From positions 186,001 to 250,000 of the forward strand of contig NZ_JAATIZ010000002.1 in NCBI RefSeq assembly GCF_011927625.1: a DNA stretch of 64,000 nt, written 5' to 3'. The notes below the pieces were generated by a model. It ran no database searches, was not told where the DNA came from, and worked only from the letters and a program-made list of their open reading frames with translations. Below, piece after piece: positions 32,337 to 41,518 of this stretch (the first letter of the stretch is position 1; every line of letters starts with the position of its first letter). This stretch comes from Paenalcaligenes hominis. Its GTDB lineage: Bacteria > Pseudomonadota > Gammaproteobacteria > Burkholderiales > Burkholderiaceae_B. Made by a program: the position numbers and the translations under genes.

Positions 32337-33331
32337 TGTCCAACCCGAAGCAAACCGTACACCTCGAAGGGGATAACACCCACTTGGCCAATTTTTGTGG
32401 CCCTCTTGATGAAAACCTGCGTCAAATTGCCGTCGCTTATGACGTACAACTACGTCGTCGCGGCGAACACGTGATTTTAGAGGGGGCTAAGGCCGAATTG
32501 GCTGCAGACGCCATCCGTTGGTTTCATGATCGCGCTGTTCATAAGTCTCTTAGCCTGGATGATATCCAGTTAGGGTTAGTCGAACTTCGTGCCAAAGAAA
32601 AGCCAATGGATGCCGACCCCATTCGCGACTTTAGCGAGGAGTACATTCCCGTTGCACCGGTATTAAATGAAGGCGAGCTTAATCTTCGCACGCGTCGACG
32701 TGATCTAAGACCCCGCACGCCCCGTCAACGTGATTACTTAGGTCAAATTCTTAATCACGACATTACCTTTGGCATCGGGCCCGCAGGCACAGGTAAAACC
32801 TTTTTAGCGGTGGCATGCGCGATTGATGCCCTTGAGCGCGAGGCCGTTGAACGCATTGTGCTAACTCGGCCTGCCGTCGAAGCCGGTGAACGTTTAGGCT
32901 TTTTACCTGGGGATCTCAATCAGAAAGTCGATCCGTATTTACGGCCACTTTATGATGCACTCTACGACCTGATGGGGTTCGAGAAAGTACAGCGTTTATT
33001 TGAAAAACAAGTCATTGAAATAGCGCCTTTGGCTTATATGCGTGGGCGTACGCTCAATCACTCATTTATTATTTTAGATGAAGCGCAAAACACCACCCCC
33101 TCGCAAATGAAAATGTTTCTTACGCGTACTGGCTTTGGCAGTAAAGCCGTCATCACTGGCGACCCTTCCCAAATTGATTTACCTAAAGGGCAATCCAGTG
33201 GGTTGATGCACGCGGTTTCTATTTTAAAAGGGGTAAAAGGCATTGCTTTATGTCAGCTCTCTAGCAAAGACGTAGTGCGTCACCCCTTAGTAGGCCGAAT
33301 TGTTGACGCCTACGAGTCGCACGGACAATAA
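32336..33331 (+). CDS. ybeZ: PhoH-like ATPase YbeZ
   Basis: P-loop ATPase of the PhoH family, thought to work with the RNase YbeY in ribosome and RNA metabolism. Walker A GPAGTGKT and Walker [10 protein letters not shown] are clear, and the C-terminal helicase-like segment [12 protein letters not shown] is intact. 331 residues. Coupled to miaB and five bases before ybeY. Confidence 0.94.
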   Translation: MSNPKQTVHLEGDNTHLANFCGPLDENLRQIAVAYDVQLRRRGEHVILEGAKAELAADAIRWFHDRAVHKSLSLDDIQLGLVELRAKEKPMDADPIRDFSEEYIPVAPVLNEGELNLRTRRRDLRPRTPRQRDYLGQILNHDITFGIGPAGTGKTFLAVACAIDALEREAVERIVLTRPAVEAGERLGFLPGDLNQKVDPYLRPLYDALYDLMGFEKVQRLFEKQVIEIAPLAYMRGRTLNHSFIILDEAQNTTPSQMKMFLTRTGFGSKAVITGDPSQIDLPKGQSSGLMHAVSILKGVKGIALCQLSSKDVVRHPLVGRIVDAYESHGQ

Positions 33332-33336
33332 CTCGT

Positions 33337-33819
33337 ATGATTCCCGTAGAACTCGACATTCAATTTGCTATTTCTCATCCAGACCTCACCTCAGAGCGGA
33401 TTACGCTCTGGGTGCAAACAGCCGTAAGCGAAGCGACTAAAGTTTATACTGATGCTGGTTTATCTGTTCCGTACGCCCAAGCTCAGTTCACCTTTCGCTT
33501 TTGTGATGCAGACGAGGCAAAGGCGCTAAATCATCAGTACCGCGATAAAGATTACGCAACGAATGTGCTGACATTCGAATACGGCATTGATGCAACAGAA
33601 ACAGTCAGCAGTGATATTATTATTTGTATTCCTGTTCTAGAGGCTGAAGCCCTAGAGCAGAAAAAAACATTTCTTGACCATGCCGCTCACCTTTGTATTC
33701 ATGGGGTACTGCACGCTCTTGGATACGATCATCTAGACGATGATGAGGCCGAAGAAATGGAGGGTCTAGAAATCGATATTTTGCAGCACCTAGCTATAGC
33801 TAACCCTTATTTAGGTTAA
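33337..33819 (+). CDS. ybeY: endoribonuclease YbeY
   Basis: Zn-dependent RNase for 16S rRNA 3'-end maturation and ribosome quality control. The metal motif H-x3-H-x5-H reads [11 protein letters not shown] near the C-terminus, with NVLTFEYG upstream. 160 residues. Sits between its usual partners ybeZ and corC. Confidence 0.95.
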   Translation: MIPVELDIQFAISHPDLTSERITLWVQTAVSEATKVYTDAGLSVPYAQAQFTFRFCDADEAKALNHQYRDKDYATNVLTFEYGIDATETVSSDIIICIPVLEAEALEQKKTFLDHAAHLCIHGVLHALGYDHLDDDEAEEMEGLEIDILQHLAIANPYLG

Positions 33820-33823
33820 TTTC

Positions 33824-33854
33824 GCATAACAAAAGCTGCACTTTTAAGTTATGC
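33824..33854 (+). other. imperfect long hairpin between ybeY and corC
   Basis: Outer arms GCATAAC/GTTATGC and inner AAAAG/CTTTT form a 12-bp stem with a 2-nt bulge and 5-nt loop. There is no T-run after it; possible processing site or mRNA stabiliser. Confidence 0.4.
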
Positions 33855-33884
33855 TAAACCATTATCAATTCCGTCCTTTAGGGC

Positions 33885-34769
33885 ATGTCAGAAAATACCA
33901 ATCCCGAACCCGAGCCGCGTAGTAAAAAACGCTTATCTCCTATCACCCGTTTTTTTCAACGTCGCGCTGAACCGACCGACCGTGAAGACATCAAGGCTAT
34001 CCTTGAGGCGGCCTTAGAACGTCAGGTTATCAACAACGACTCCTACACCATGATTGTAGGTGCTCTTGATCTAACCAGTAAAACGGTAGCCGACATCATG
34101 GTGCCGCGATCTAAAATCGATTTGCTGGATATTTCAAAACCTATCTCAGAACTCTTACCACTTATTGTCGAAACAGGACGCTCTCGTTTTCCTGTTTATG
34201 AAGACGATCGCGACAATATCGTAGGTATCCTCTTAGCTAAAGACTTACTGCTTTCCATCGCAAACCCCAATATTGATTTGCGTCCTCTAGTCCGACCTGC
34301 TGTGTTTATCCCCGAAACGAAAAAACTCAATGTGTTATTGCACGAGTTTCGCAGTAGCCGCAATCACATTGCTATTGTGATTGATGAACATGGCGGTACC
34401 GCAGGGTTAGTGACCATGGAAGACGTGCTTGAACAAGTTGTGGGTGATATCGAAGATGAATACGACGAGGATACCGCTCAAACCATTTTCCAGGCCGGTG
34501 ACAATAGCTGGCGTGTTATGGCACTAACAGAAATCGCTGATTTTAATGAGGCATTTGGTACGCAATTGTCTGATGACGACTACGATACCATTGGGGGTTG
34601 GTTAGCAGCTGAAATGGGCTATATCCCCAAACGTGGCGACACCACAACCATTCAAGGGATTCATATTACGGTGCTACGCGCCGACCCTAAACGTGCGTTA
34701 TGGCTTCACGTGCAACGTCATCTCCCCACTGACCCCTCGCTTTCTGAACACGAATCTGACACGATGTGA
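33885..34769 (+). CDS. corC: CorC/HlyC-family CBS-domain protein
   Basis: Cytoplasmic protein of the CorC group, tied to magnesium/cobalt efflux or to membrane functions near lnt. Two CBS domains cover about residues 65-185 (VADIMVPRSKIDLLD and the HGGTAGLVTMEDVLEQVVG signature), then a CorC_HlyC domain to the end. There is no membrane part. 294 residues; its stop overlaps the lnt start, the usual corC-lnt pairing. Confidence 0.92.
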   Translation: MSENTNPEPEPRSKKRLSPITRFFQRRAEPTDREDIKAILEAALERQVINNDSYTMIVGALDLTSKTVADIMVPRSKIDLLDISKPISELLPLIVETGRSRFPVYEDDRDNIVGILLAKDLLLSIANPNIDLRPLVRPAVFIPETKKLNVLLHEFRSSRNHIAIVIDEHGGTAGLVTMEDVLEQVVGDIEDEYDEDTAQTIFQAGDNSWRVMALTEIADFNEAFGTQLSDDDYDTIGGWLAAEMGYIPKRGDTTTIQGIHITVLRADPKRALWLHVQRHLPTDPSLSEHESDTM

Positions 34770-36379
34770 TGTTTCAACGCTCTACTTCATTTAGCGTGCT
34801 CCCGTTAATTCCGCTGGGCACCATTCATGCATTAAGCTTTGCTCCGGGGCCTGTACCCAGTGCGCTATTGCCCTATTTACAGTTGCTGAGCTTTGCAGCT
34901 TTTATTTTTTATATGCTCAAAGCGCCAAGAACCCGTACGGCATTATGGGGAGCTTGGTTATTTGGGACTACGCAATTTAGTGTGGGCTTATACTGGTTTT
35001 TTATCAGTATGCATAAGTACGGTGGGTTAGCAGCCCCACTTGCAGGCGCAGCAGTGTTTCTTTTTGCTGCGTTTATGGCTATGTACTACGTCTTTGCTGT
35101 GGCATTGAGCCGCTTTTTTATACGGCGTAGTCGAGACATCGGTTGGAAAGAACAACTAGCTGTAGCCGCTGTGTGGGCCAGTGCGTGGACGCTATTTGAA
35201 TGGATTCGAGGCACCTTTTTAACCGGCTTTCCTTGGTTAAATATTGCATACGGTCACGTAGACGGCATGTTTGCTGGCTGGGCCTCTGTGGCAGGTGCCT
35301 ATGGACTCAGTTGGGTTGTGGCGTATACAGCGTGTGCCCTCGCGTTATTTGCGCTTAACACGAGCAAAGTTGCACCTAAAAGCCACAATTTTCCTTTAGG
35401 CATTGCATTTGCCTTAGCGGTGCTAGGAATTGTGCTTCATAGCGTGACGTGGTCCAGACCCCATGGTGAGCCTTTTTTTGTACGCTTAGCTCAGGGAAAT
35501 GTCGACCAAGGCATAAAATTTGATAGCCAATACATGAACGATGGGGTCGAGCTGTATCAAAAGCTTGCCGCCTTGCCTGCCAAAAGTGCAAACAGCCAAC
35601 CCAGTTTAATTGTGCTACCTGAAACGGTAGTACCGTTGTTTCAGCATCAGTGGCAGCCTCAGTTTTGGCAACAATGGATTGATATTGCAGCTCAGCAAAA
35701 CGCGACTCTTTTATTAGGCGCGCCGTTGTATGCGCAAAAAGGCGAACAAGCCATCTATACCAATAGTGCTTTTACCATCACGGCCGATTCTCATCCCGCT
35801 GCTATTCAGCAATTGCAAATGCAACAGCGCTACGATAAACATCACCTGGTTCCTTTTGGTGAGTTTGTACCGTTAGGTTTTCGATGGTTTGTCGATGCCA
35901 TGGCGATTCCTCTTGGTGACTTCAATCGGGGGAGCACTCGACAGGCAAATTTTGCCATAGGGTCAGAATACATCGGTCCTGATATTTGCTATGAAGACGT
36001 ATTTGGCGAAGAAATTATTCAAAGCGTACGCGATCATCCTGAACTGGGCTCAGGCGCTACCGTCTTAGTGAATATCAGTAACTTAGGTTGGTTTGGTGAC
36101 TCGTGGGCCTTGCGTCAACATTTACAAATAGCGCGTTTACGCAGCATTGAAACAGCGCGCCCAATGTTGCGAGCCACCAATACGGGTATGACTGCATCCA
36201 TTAGCTCCACTGGTGAGCTACAAGCCGTGTTGCCGCCACATACAGTGGGTGTATTGGATGTAGAAATTCAGGGTATGACGGGTCAAACCATATATGTTTT
36301 GGTTGGAAATGGCCCTGTCATAATCGGGTCATTGGTATTACTTTTGATGGCATTTCGTTTGCGTTCCAGAGCCCAATGA
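34769..36379 (+). CDS. lnt: apolipoprotein N-acyltransferase
   Basis: Inner-membrane enzyme adding the third acyl chain to lipoproteins. About six N-terminal membrane helices, then a periplasmic nitrilase-like domain with the expected triad: Glu in VLPETVVP, Lys in KHHLVPFGEF and Cys in GPDICYEDVFG; a final membrane helix lies near the C-terminus. I prefer ATG 34769 (TGATG overlap with corC) to the GTG three bases earlier. The last 97 bases overlap the convergent PAS-GGDEF-EAL gene. Confidence 0.95.
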   Translation: MFQRSTSFSVLPLIPLGTIHALSFAPGPVPSALLPYLQLLSFAAFIFYMLKAPRTRTALWGAWLFGTTQFSVGLYWFFISMHKYGGLAAPLAGAAVFLFAAFMAMYYVFAVALSRFFIRRSRDIGWKEQLAVAAVWASAWTLFEWIRGTFLTGFPWLNIAYGHVDGMFAGWASVAGAYGLSWVVAYTACALALFALNTSKVAPKSHNFPLGIAFALAVLGIVLHSVTWSRPHGEPFFVRLAQGNVDQGIKFDSQYMNDGVELYQKLAALPAKSANSQPSLIVLPETVVPLFQHQWQPQFWQQWIDIAAQQNATLLLGAPLYAQKGEQAIYTNSAFTITADSHPAAIQQLQMQQRYDKHHLVPFGEFVPLGFRWFVDAMAIPLGDFNRGSTRQANFAIGSEYIGPDICYEDVFGEEIIQSVRDHPELGSGATVLVNISNLGWFGDSWALRQHLQIARLRSIETARPMLRATNTGMTASISSTGELQAVLPPHTVGVLDVEIQGMTGQTIYVLVGNGPVIIGSLVLLLMAFRLRSRAQ

Positions 36380-38406
36380 TCTAAATCCTGAACAGTAACA
36401 GGGCGGCTATATAAATAGCCTTGCCCCAATGCACAGCCGGCCTCGAGCAATAACTTTTCCTGTTCAGGGCCCTCGACACCTTCTGCAATCACCTCTAAGC
36501 CCAATTTTTTAGCCATGACAATCATGGCTTCGCACAAAGCGAGATCCTCGGACTCGGAGGCCAAGTTACGTACAAACGACTGATCGATTTTAATAATATC
36601 AATGGGATAACGTTTTAGGTACGTTAACGAAGAAAAGCCCGTGCCAAAATCATCTAGAGCAATCCGCAAGCCTGCCTCGCGGAACTGCTGCAAGATGTGT
36701 GTAATAACGGGGTTGTTTTCCAAGAGCAAACGTTCAGTGATTTCAATCACAATCATCTGCGTCGGCACCCCTGCCTCTTTGATTGAACTAATCCAATCAT
36801 CCGCTTTCACCCCATCAGTGTAAAACTGTGCTGGTGAAACGTTTAAGCTGATGAACTGCTCGCGACCTTCTTCATACCAAATTTTGGCTTGTTCTAGTAC
36901 TGCCTTAAAGACCCAATTGCCAATGCCTACGATTAAGCCAGAGTCCTCGGCAAAAGGTATGTATTCTGAGGGCGGCACCAAACCGAGCTCTGGATGTTGC
37001 CATCGAATTAAGGCCTCGTATTTCACCACTTGGCCTGTGCGCATATCCACAATAGGCTGGTAATACAGAATAAATTGATTCTCGTCTATGGCGCGTTGTA
37101 AGCTTTCAGAGAACATCATCCGCGCCTGAATGGCCTCGCTCATGGCAGGGATAAAATAACAGTATTGGTTGCGCCCTGAATCTTTTGCCCCATACATAGC
37201 CATATCTGCATTTTTAAGTAGCTCGCTGGCATCGGCAGCGTCCTCTGGGTACATGGTTATACCAATGCTGGCCGAAACCGTGGCCATTCCATCGCCTAAA
37301 TAATAGGGTTGGGCAATAGCTTGAAGAATGTCTTCGCAGATGCGATTGACAATCTGCTGATCAGCTACGTTAGTCACAATCACAGTGAATTCGTCGCCAC
37401 CAATGCGCGCTACGGTATCGGACTCACCACGCACACACGACAGCAATCGTCTTGCCGCTTCACGTAAGAGCAAGTCGCCCACATCGTGGCCAAAGGTGTC
37501 ATTAACGTCTTTAAATAAATCTAAATCAAGAAAAATAAGCGCAAAGGCTTTGTTGTGTTCGTCGGCCTCTTGCATGGCTTGTTGCAAACGCTTTTGAAAC
37601 AGCTGGCGGTTTGGCAGTTCAGTTAAGTGGTCGTAGTTAGCTTGGCGCCAAATGTCCTCCTCGCGTTCTTTATGGGTTGTGACATCAAAAAACAGACCAA
37701 TACGCCTGTAAACAGACCCGTCTTCGTTATAGCAAGTGCTGATGTTTAAACGCTCAGCATAGTCCTCGCCATTTTTTCGTCTATTCCAAAGGTCGCCCTG
37801 CCAACGCCCTGTGGTGCGCAACTGTTGCCACATCTTGCGATAAAAGGAAGTGCTGTGACGCCCAGAAGACAAAATATTCATTGATCGCCCTACAATTTCT
37901 GGCAGCTCATAGCCGGTTATTTCAGAAAAAGCGGGGTTTACATCTACCACCAACCCATTTTCGTCCGTCACCACAATCGCCTCGCCCGTATTTTCATACA
38001 CCAACGCAGCAATTTGTGCTGAGCGTTCACTTTCCTTTCGTTGACTGATGTCTAAGACAAACAGCACATGCGCTGCCGTTTCATCGTAATGCGTTCGGAT
38101 AAAACATACTTCTACATCGACCTTACGGCCACTAAAATGAGTAAACTGGTCTTCAATTAAGAGTTCTTTTTGACCCAGAACAAATTGTTCAAGTATGGAG
38201 TCATAGTTAGCGCATACCGTATGAACCTGCCCCATTTTTAATAGTTGATTGCGCTCATAGCCAACTAGTTGCGCAAACTGTCTATTTACAAAGCTAAAGC
38301 GATTGTTTTGTATAATTGCAACACCCACCAAAGCATTATTTGCCAGGCTAGAAAACAACTGTTGCTGCTTAGTAATTCGAGGCCGTTCTTTTGATTGTGC
38401 TGACAT
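36283..38406 (-). CDS. PAS-PAS-GGDEF-EAL cyclic-di-GMP protein
   Basis: A 707-residue soluble signalling protein. Order: PAS 1 (about 15-125), PAS 2 (about 130-245), GGDEF (about 265-420) and EAL (about 440-690). GGDEF is intact (ARIGGDEFTVIV), as are the metal Asp residues, but an RxxD inhibitory site is not present ahead of it (RGES at that place). The EAL domain keeps EAL, the EITERLLLEN segment, DDFGTGFSS and AEGVEG, so phosphodiesterase activity is likely. No membrane segment. ATG 38406 has GGAA upstream; an in-frame TTG lies at 38442. The end overlaps lnt. Confidence 0.93.
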   Translation of the reverse strand: MSAQSKERPRITKQQQLFSSLANNALVGVAIIQNNRFSFVNRQFAQLVGYERNQLLKMGQVHTVCANYDSILEQFVLGQKELLIEDQFTHFSGRKVDVEVCFIRTHYDETAAHVLFVLDISQRKESERSAQIAALVYENTGEAIVVTDENGLVVDVNPAFSEITGYELPEIVGRSMNILSSGRHSTSFYRKMWQQLRTTGRWQGDLWNRRKNGEDYAERLNISTCYNEDGSVYRRIGLFFDVTTHKEREEDIWRQANYDHLTELPNRQLFQKRLQQAMQEADEHNKAFALIFLDLDLFKDVNDTFGHDVGDLLLREAARRLLSCVRGESDTVARIGGDEFTVIVTNVADQQIVNRICEDILQAIAQPYYLGDGMATVSASIGITMYPEDAADASELLKNADMAMYGAKDSGRNQYCYFIPAMSEAIQARMMFSESLQRAIDENQFILYYQPIVDMRTGQVVKYEALIRWQHPELGLVPPSEYIPFAEDSGLIVGIGNWVFKAVLEQAKIWYEEGREQFISLNVSPAQFYTDGVKADDWISSIKEAGVPTQMIVIEITERLLLENNPVITHILQQFREAGLRIALDDFGTGFSSLTYLKRYPIDIIKIDQSFVRNLASESEDLALCEAMIVMAKKLGLEVIAEGVEGPEQEKLLLEAGCALGQGYLYSRPVTVQDLDHWALERKRNAIKSNTNDPIMTGPFPTKTYMV

Positions 38407-38777
38407 GTAATTTCCGTGATGAACTGAACTATTTAGGTCCAAACCGTAAGGTCACCGATAACGAGTTAAATAAATAAAAAGTATGGCTGGCTAACCGTAA
38501 CAACATCTTTTCGATGTAACCCATGGTAACACCCCCTACATAAAACTAGCTTTTAAATATTTTAATGGTATACTCTTATCTTGTTGTGATTATGACAACA
38601 ATCAAAACAACCTTAAGTTTAAGACAATCTTTTACACTTGGTTTGTTTTATGTCTTGCACAACACAGTCTTTAGTAAATTTACAATCATTTGCAAAAAGG
38701 CTTGCATAAACCGAAAAGTTAGTGCATAATTCTAATTCTTCGTTAGCGCAGTCATACATTATATGACCGCAACAAAT
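38407..38777. other. 371-base AT-rich gap between the PAS-GGDEF-EAL gene and the tRNA cluster
   Basis: No gene is supported here. It should hold the promoter of the leftward signalling gene and those of the tRNA cluster. Visible elements: an extended -10-like TGGTATACT (38566-38574), an inverted repeat TTGTTGT/ACAACAA with a 7-base spacer (38581-38601), and a good sigma-70 promoter at 38702-38730. Confidence 0.6.
38702..38730 (+). promoter_or_regulatory. sigma-70 promoter of the tRNA cluster
   Basis: TTGCAT and CATAAT are separated by exactly 17 bases, placing a start point near 38737, about 40 bases before the tRNA-Ala gene. Good match by eye; no experimental support. Confidence 0.65.
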
Positions 38778-38853
<76 letters not shown>

Positions 38854-38911
38854 ACGATTTATTGCTTGACCGCTTATTTAAACTTACCCATAGTTTTTAT
38901 TTGCACACTAG

Positions 38912-38987
38912 GTCCCCATCGTCTAGAGGCCTAGGACATCGCCCTTTCACGGCGGCAACCGGGGTTCGAATCCCCGTGGGGACGCCA
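38912..38987 (+). tRNA. tRNA-Glu (anticodon TTC), copy 1
   Basis: 76 bases, nearly identical to E. coli tRNA-Glu: GTCCCC acceptor, loop CTTTCAC with anticodon TTC, GGTTCGAATCC T-arm and encoded CCA. Identical to copy 2, 240 bases downstream. Confidence 0.97.
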
Positions 38988-39012
38988 TCACACAGATGGC
39001 AAAAAACTACTA

Positions 39013-39089
39013 GGAGTGGTAGTTCAGTTGGTTAGAATACCGGCCTGTCACGCCGGGGGTCGCGGGTTCGAGTCCCGTCCACTCCGCCA
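39013..39089 (+). tRNA. tRNA-Asp (anticodon GTC), copy 1
   Basis: 77 bases with acceptor GGAGTGG, loop CTGTCAC with anticodon GTC, and encoded CCA. It lies 25 bases after tRNA-Glu and is identical to copy 2. A substrate for Tgt/QueA queuosine modification. Confidence 0.97.
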
Positions 39090-39151
39090 AATTTCATATT
39101 TTTGTAATTCCCTAACTTAATTACAAATATATATACCGCTTATTGCGCTAG

Positions 39152-39227
39152 GTCCCCATCGTCTAGAGGCCTAGGACATCGCCCTTTCACGGCGGCAACC
39201 GGGGTTCGAATCCCCGTGGGGACGCCA
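39152..39227 (+). tRNA. tRNA-Glu (anticodon TTC), copy 2
   Basis: Same sequence as copy 1, in the second unit of a tandem duplication; 76 bases with encoded CCA. Confidence 0.97.
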
Positions 39228-39253
39228 TCACACAGATGGCAAATAAACCACTA

Positions 39254-39330
39254 GGAGTGGTAGTTCAGTTGGTTAGAATACCGGCCTGTCACGCCGGGGG
39301 TCGCGGGTTCGAGTCCCGTCCACTCCGCCA
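39254..39330 (+). tRNA. tRNA-Asp (anticodon GTC), copy 2
   Basis: Same sequence as copy 1; 77 bases with encoded CCA. Last tRNA before the cluster terminator. Confidence 0.97.
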
Positions 39331-39336
39331 GATTTT

Positions 39337-39367
39337 AAAAGCCTTGTGATTTTCACAAGGCTTTTTT
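39337..39367 (+). terminator. intrinsic terminator of the tRNA cluster
   Basis: A 13-bp perfect stem (AAAAGCCTTGTGA and complement, 3-nt loop) ends in a run of six T, directly after the second tRNA-Asp. Confidence 0.9.
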
Positions 39368-39516
39368 GCATTTAGCCCACCAGACTATATACCACCTGCC
39401 CCTTGTTGCCTAAAAGTATTGTGCAGTCCCTGTAATATGCAACCAAACATTACCGTCAATAAAGTTAAGTTCCTTTAAAATAGCTTAACAGCAGACAAAT
39501 TATGCTTTATGCACAA

Positions 39517-39535
39517 TGTAACTATGCTAGTTACA
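39517..39535. promoter_or_regulatory. palindrome in the bioB upstream region
   Basis: TGTAACTATGCTAGTTACA is a perfect 8-bp inverted repeat with a 3-base centre, about 90 bases before the bioB start in a gene-free gap of 292 bases (39331-39622). It may overlap a weak -10 (TATGCT). It does not match the E. coli BirA operator pattern that I know. A second, looser repeat (GTTAAG, 14 bases, CTTAAC) lies at 39464-39489. Operator function is a guess. Confidence 0.4.
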
Positions 39536-39622
39536 CTTTTCATCTAATACGAAATTTGGCGTCGTGTCTTCTATTCACTATAGTCTGTGCTTATTTAACT
39601 CACTGTTTTTTAAGGGGCTATT

Positions 39623-40672
39623 GTGAGTCAATCCGCAACTGTTTCCGCATGGTCCGTCGCTGACGTGGTCGCTTTGTATGAGCTGCCTTTTATGGATTTA
39701 ATCTGGAAAGCTCAACAAGTGCACCGTGAGCATCACGACCCACACGCTATTCAACTTTCTAGCCTGCTCTCTATTAAGACTGGCGGCTGTCCAGAAGACT
39801 GCAGTTATTGTCCACAATCCTCTAAATACGCGACCGATGTAGAAAACGAACGCTTACTTGATGTGGAAACCGTATTAGCGGCGGCTCAAGCCGCGAAAAA
39901 TAATGGTGCACAACGCTTTTGCATGGGAGCCGCTTGGCGTTCACCTACTGAAAAGCAAGTCGACCAAGTGATTGAGTTAGTTCAGGCAGTAAAAAATTTG
40001 GGCATGGAAACTTGCGTTACGCTAGGCATGCTAAAAGACGGTCAAGCCGAACGCCTTAAAGAAGCTGGCCTCGACTATTACAATCACAACCTGGATACCT
40101 CGGAAGACTTTTACAAACAAATTATTAGTACGCGTACCTATCAAGACCGTATTGATACATTAGATCGTGTGCAAAGAGCTGGGCTGAAAAGTTGCGTTGG
40201 CGGGATTGTCGGCCTTGGCGAATCTAGAGAGCAGCGCGCTCGCCTTATTACTCAACTGGCCAATCGCGATCCATACCCTGAGTCTGTGCCAATTAACCAG
40301 TTAGTGCGTGTGCAAGGCACACCATTAGCGAATAATGATGACTTTGATGAGTTTGAATTTATACGCACTATTGCCATTGCGCGTATTACTATGCCTCGAG
40401 CCGCCGTACGACTTTCAGCTGGCCGCAGTAGCATGAGTGATGCCAGTCAAGCCTTATGTTTTATGGCTGGGGCCAATTCCATTTTCTATGGTGATCAACT
40501 ATTAACAACGGGCAATCCACAATTCACTGCGGATCAATCTCTATTTGAACGTTTAAATTTACACTCTAGCCATCATGCTATGGATCCCACTACTTGTTCA
40601 GCACAAGATGAGCTAGGCACAGACACGGTTAAGCGCTGTGGTCAAGCCCGTGCTGTTGCGGAAGCGCTGTAA
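39623..40672 (+). CDS. bioB: biotin synthase
   Basis: Radical-SAM enzyme inserting sulphur into dethiobiotin. The CPEDCSYC cluster motif, [17 protein letters not shown] and the Arg-bearing LSAGRSSM segment are all present. 349 residues. GTG start at 39623 with AAGGGG seven bases upstream. No other bio gene is nearby; the next gene starts two bases after its stop but is a permease. Confidence 0.97.
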   Translation: MSQSATVSAWSVADVVALYELPFMDLIWKAQQVHREHHDPHAIQLSSLLSIKTGGCPEDCSYCPQSSKYATDVENERLLDVETVLAAAQAAKNNGAQRFCMGAAWRSPTEKQVDQVIELVQAVKNLGMETCVTLGMLKDGQAERLKEAGLDYYNHNLDTSEDFYKQIISTRTYQDRIDTLDRVQRAGLKSCVGGIVGLGESREQRARLITQLANRDPYPESVPINQLVRVQGTPLANNDDFDEFEFIRTIAIARITMPRAAVRLSAGRSSMSDASQALCFMAGANSIFYGDQLLTTGNPQFTADQSLFERLNLHSSHHAMDPTTCSAQDELGTDTVKRCGQARAVAEAL

Positions 40673-40674
40673 TC

Positions 40675-41517
40675 ATGTGGCTACTTTTTAGCAGCGTTAT
40701 TTGCAGTGTTGCCGTATCGGTCCTATTGAAGCTCGCTCGTGCACGTCACATTCAAATCGCACAAGCCATCGCGTTTAATTATGTATCAGCTATTGCGCTG
40801 ACTCTTGTTCTTTTACAGCCTAAGCCCAGCAGCTTATTTACACCTCATACCCCTTATTGGGTCGTCATCGCCTTAGGTGTGCTGTTGCCTAGTATTTTTC
40901 TGGTGATGGCACAAGCTGTACGCCATGCTGGAATTGTACTCAGTGACGCGGCTCAACGTCTGTCCTTAGTCATTCCCTTAATTGCCGCTGCGGTAGTGTT
41001 TGGCGAAGTATTAGCTGGCACTAAATGGCTAGGCATTGGGTTAGGGTTAATGGCCCTTATGTGTTTAAGCTTTGGCTCTAAAAAGCTTAACCAGCCTATC
41101 GCGGTCTCTGCTAGCGTCTGGCTATTAGGCGTATGGCTTGGCTACGGTACGATTGATGTGCTTTTTAAACAGCTCTCAAAAAGTGGCGCGGGATTCAGCA
41201 GTAGCTTACTCGTTACCTTTGTGTTGGCTGCGCTACTTTTGTTTAGTTGGCTAACTTGGCAAAAAACCCAATGGCATGCTCGATCCATAATGGCTGGGTT
41301 ATTGCTCGGCCTATTAAACTTTGGGAATATTTATTTTTATATTAGAGCGCACCAGCACTTTCCCGAGCACCCTACTTTGGTGTTTGCCACCATGAATATC
41401 GGGGTGATCACTTTAGGAACTCTAATCGGGGCAGGCGCCTTTAAAGAAAAGCTCAGCCCTATTAGCATAATTGGCATAGGGCTGGCTTTAAGCGCTGTTG
41501 TGGCATTATTGCCTTAA
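40675..41517 (+). CDS. DMT-superfamily (EamA-like) permease
   Basis: A 280-residue integral membrane protein with about ten hydrophobic segments in two repeats, as in EamA/DMT transporters. It starts with WLLFSSVICSVAVSVLLKLARA and ends LSPISIIGIGLALSAVVALLP, the usual last helix. Its ATG follows bioB by two bases, so the two are likely co-transcribed; whether it carries a biotin-pathway compound is only a possibility. Tail-to-tail with the MFS gene. Confidence 0.8.
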   Translation: MWLLFSSVICSVAVSVLLKLARARHIQIAQAIAFNYVSAIALTLVLLQPKPSSLFTPHTPYWVVIALGVLLPSIFLVMAQAVRHAGIVLSDAAQRLSLVIPLIAAAVVFGEVLAGTKWLGIGLGLMALMCLSFGSKKLNQPIAVSASVWLLGVWLGYGTIDVLFKQLSKSGAGFSSSLLVTFVLAALLLFSWLTWQKTQWHARSIMAGLLLGLLNFGNIYFYIRAHQHFPEHPTLVFATMNIGVITLGTLIGAGAFKEKLSPISIIGIGLALSAVVALLP

Positions 41518-41518
41518 A

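Larger units (their letters stand above)
38908..39330 (+). repeat. tandem duplication of a tRNA-Glu/tRNA-Asp unit
   Basis: Unit 1 (38908-39089) and unit 2 (39148-39330) are identical across both tRNAs. They differ by a few bases only in the Glu-Asp spacer (25 versus 26 nt), which shares the same CACACAGATGGC start. The sequences before and after the units are unrelated. Confidence 0.95.
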
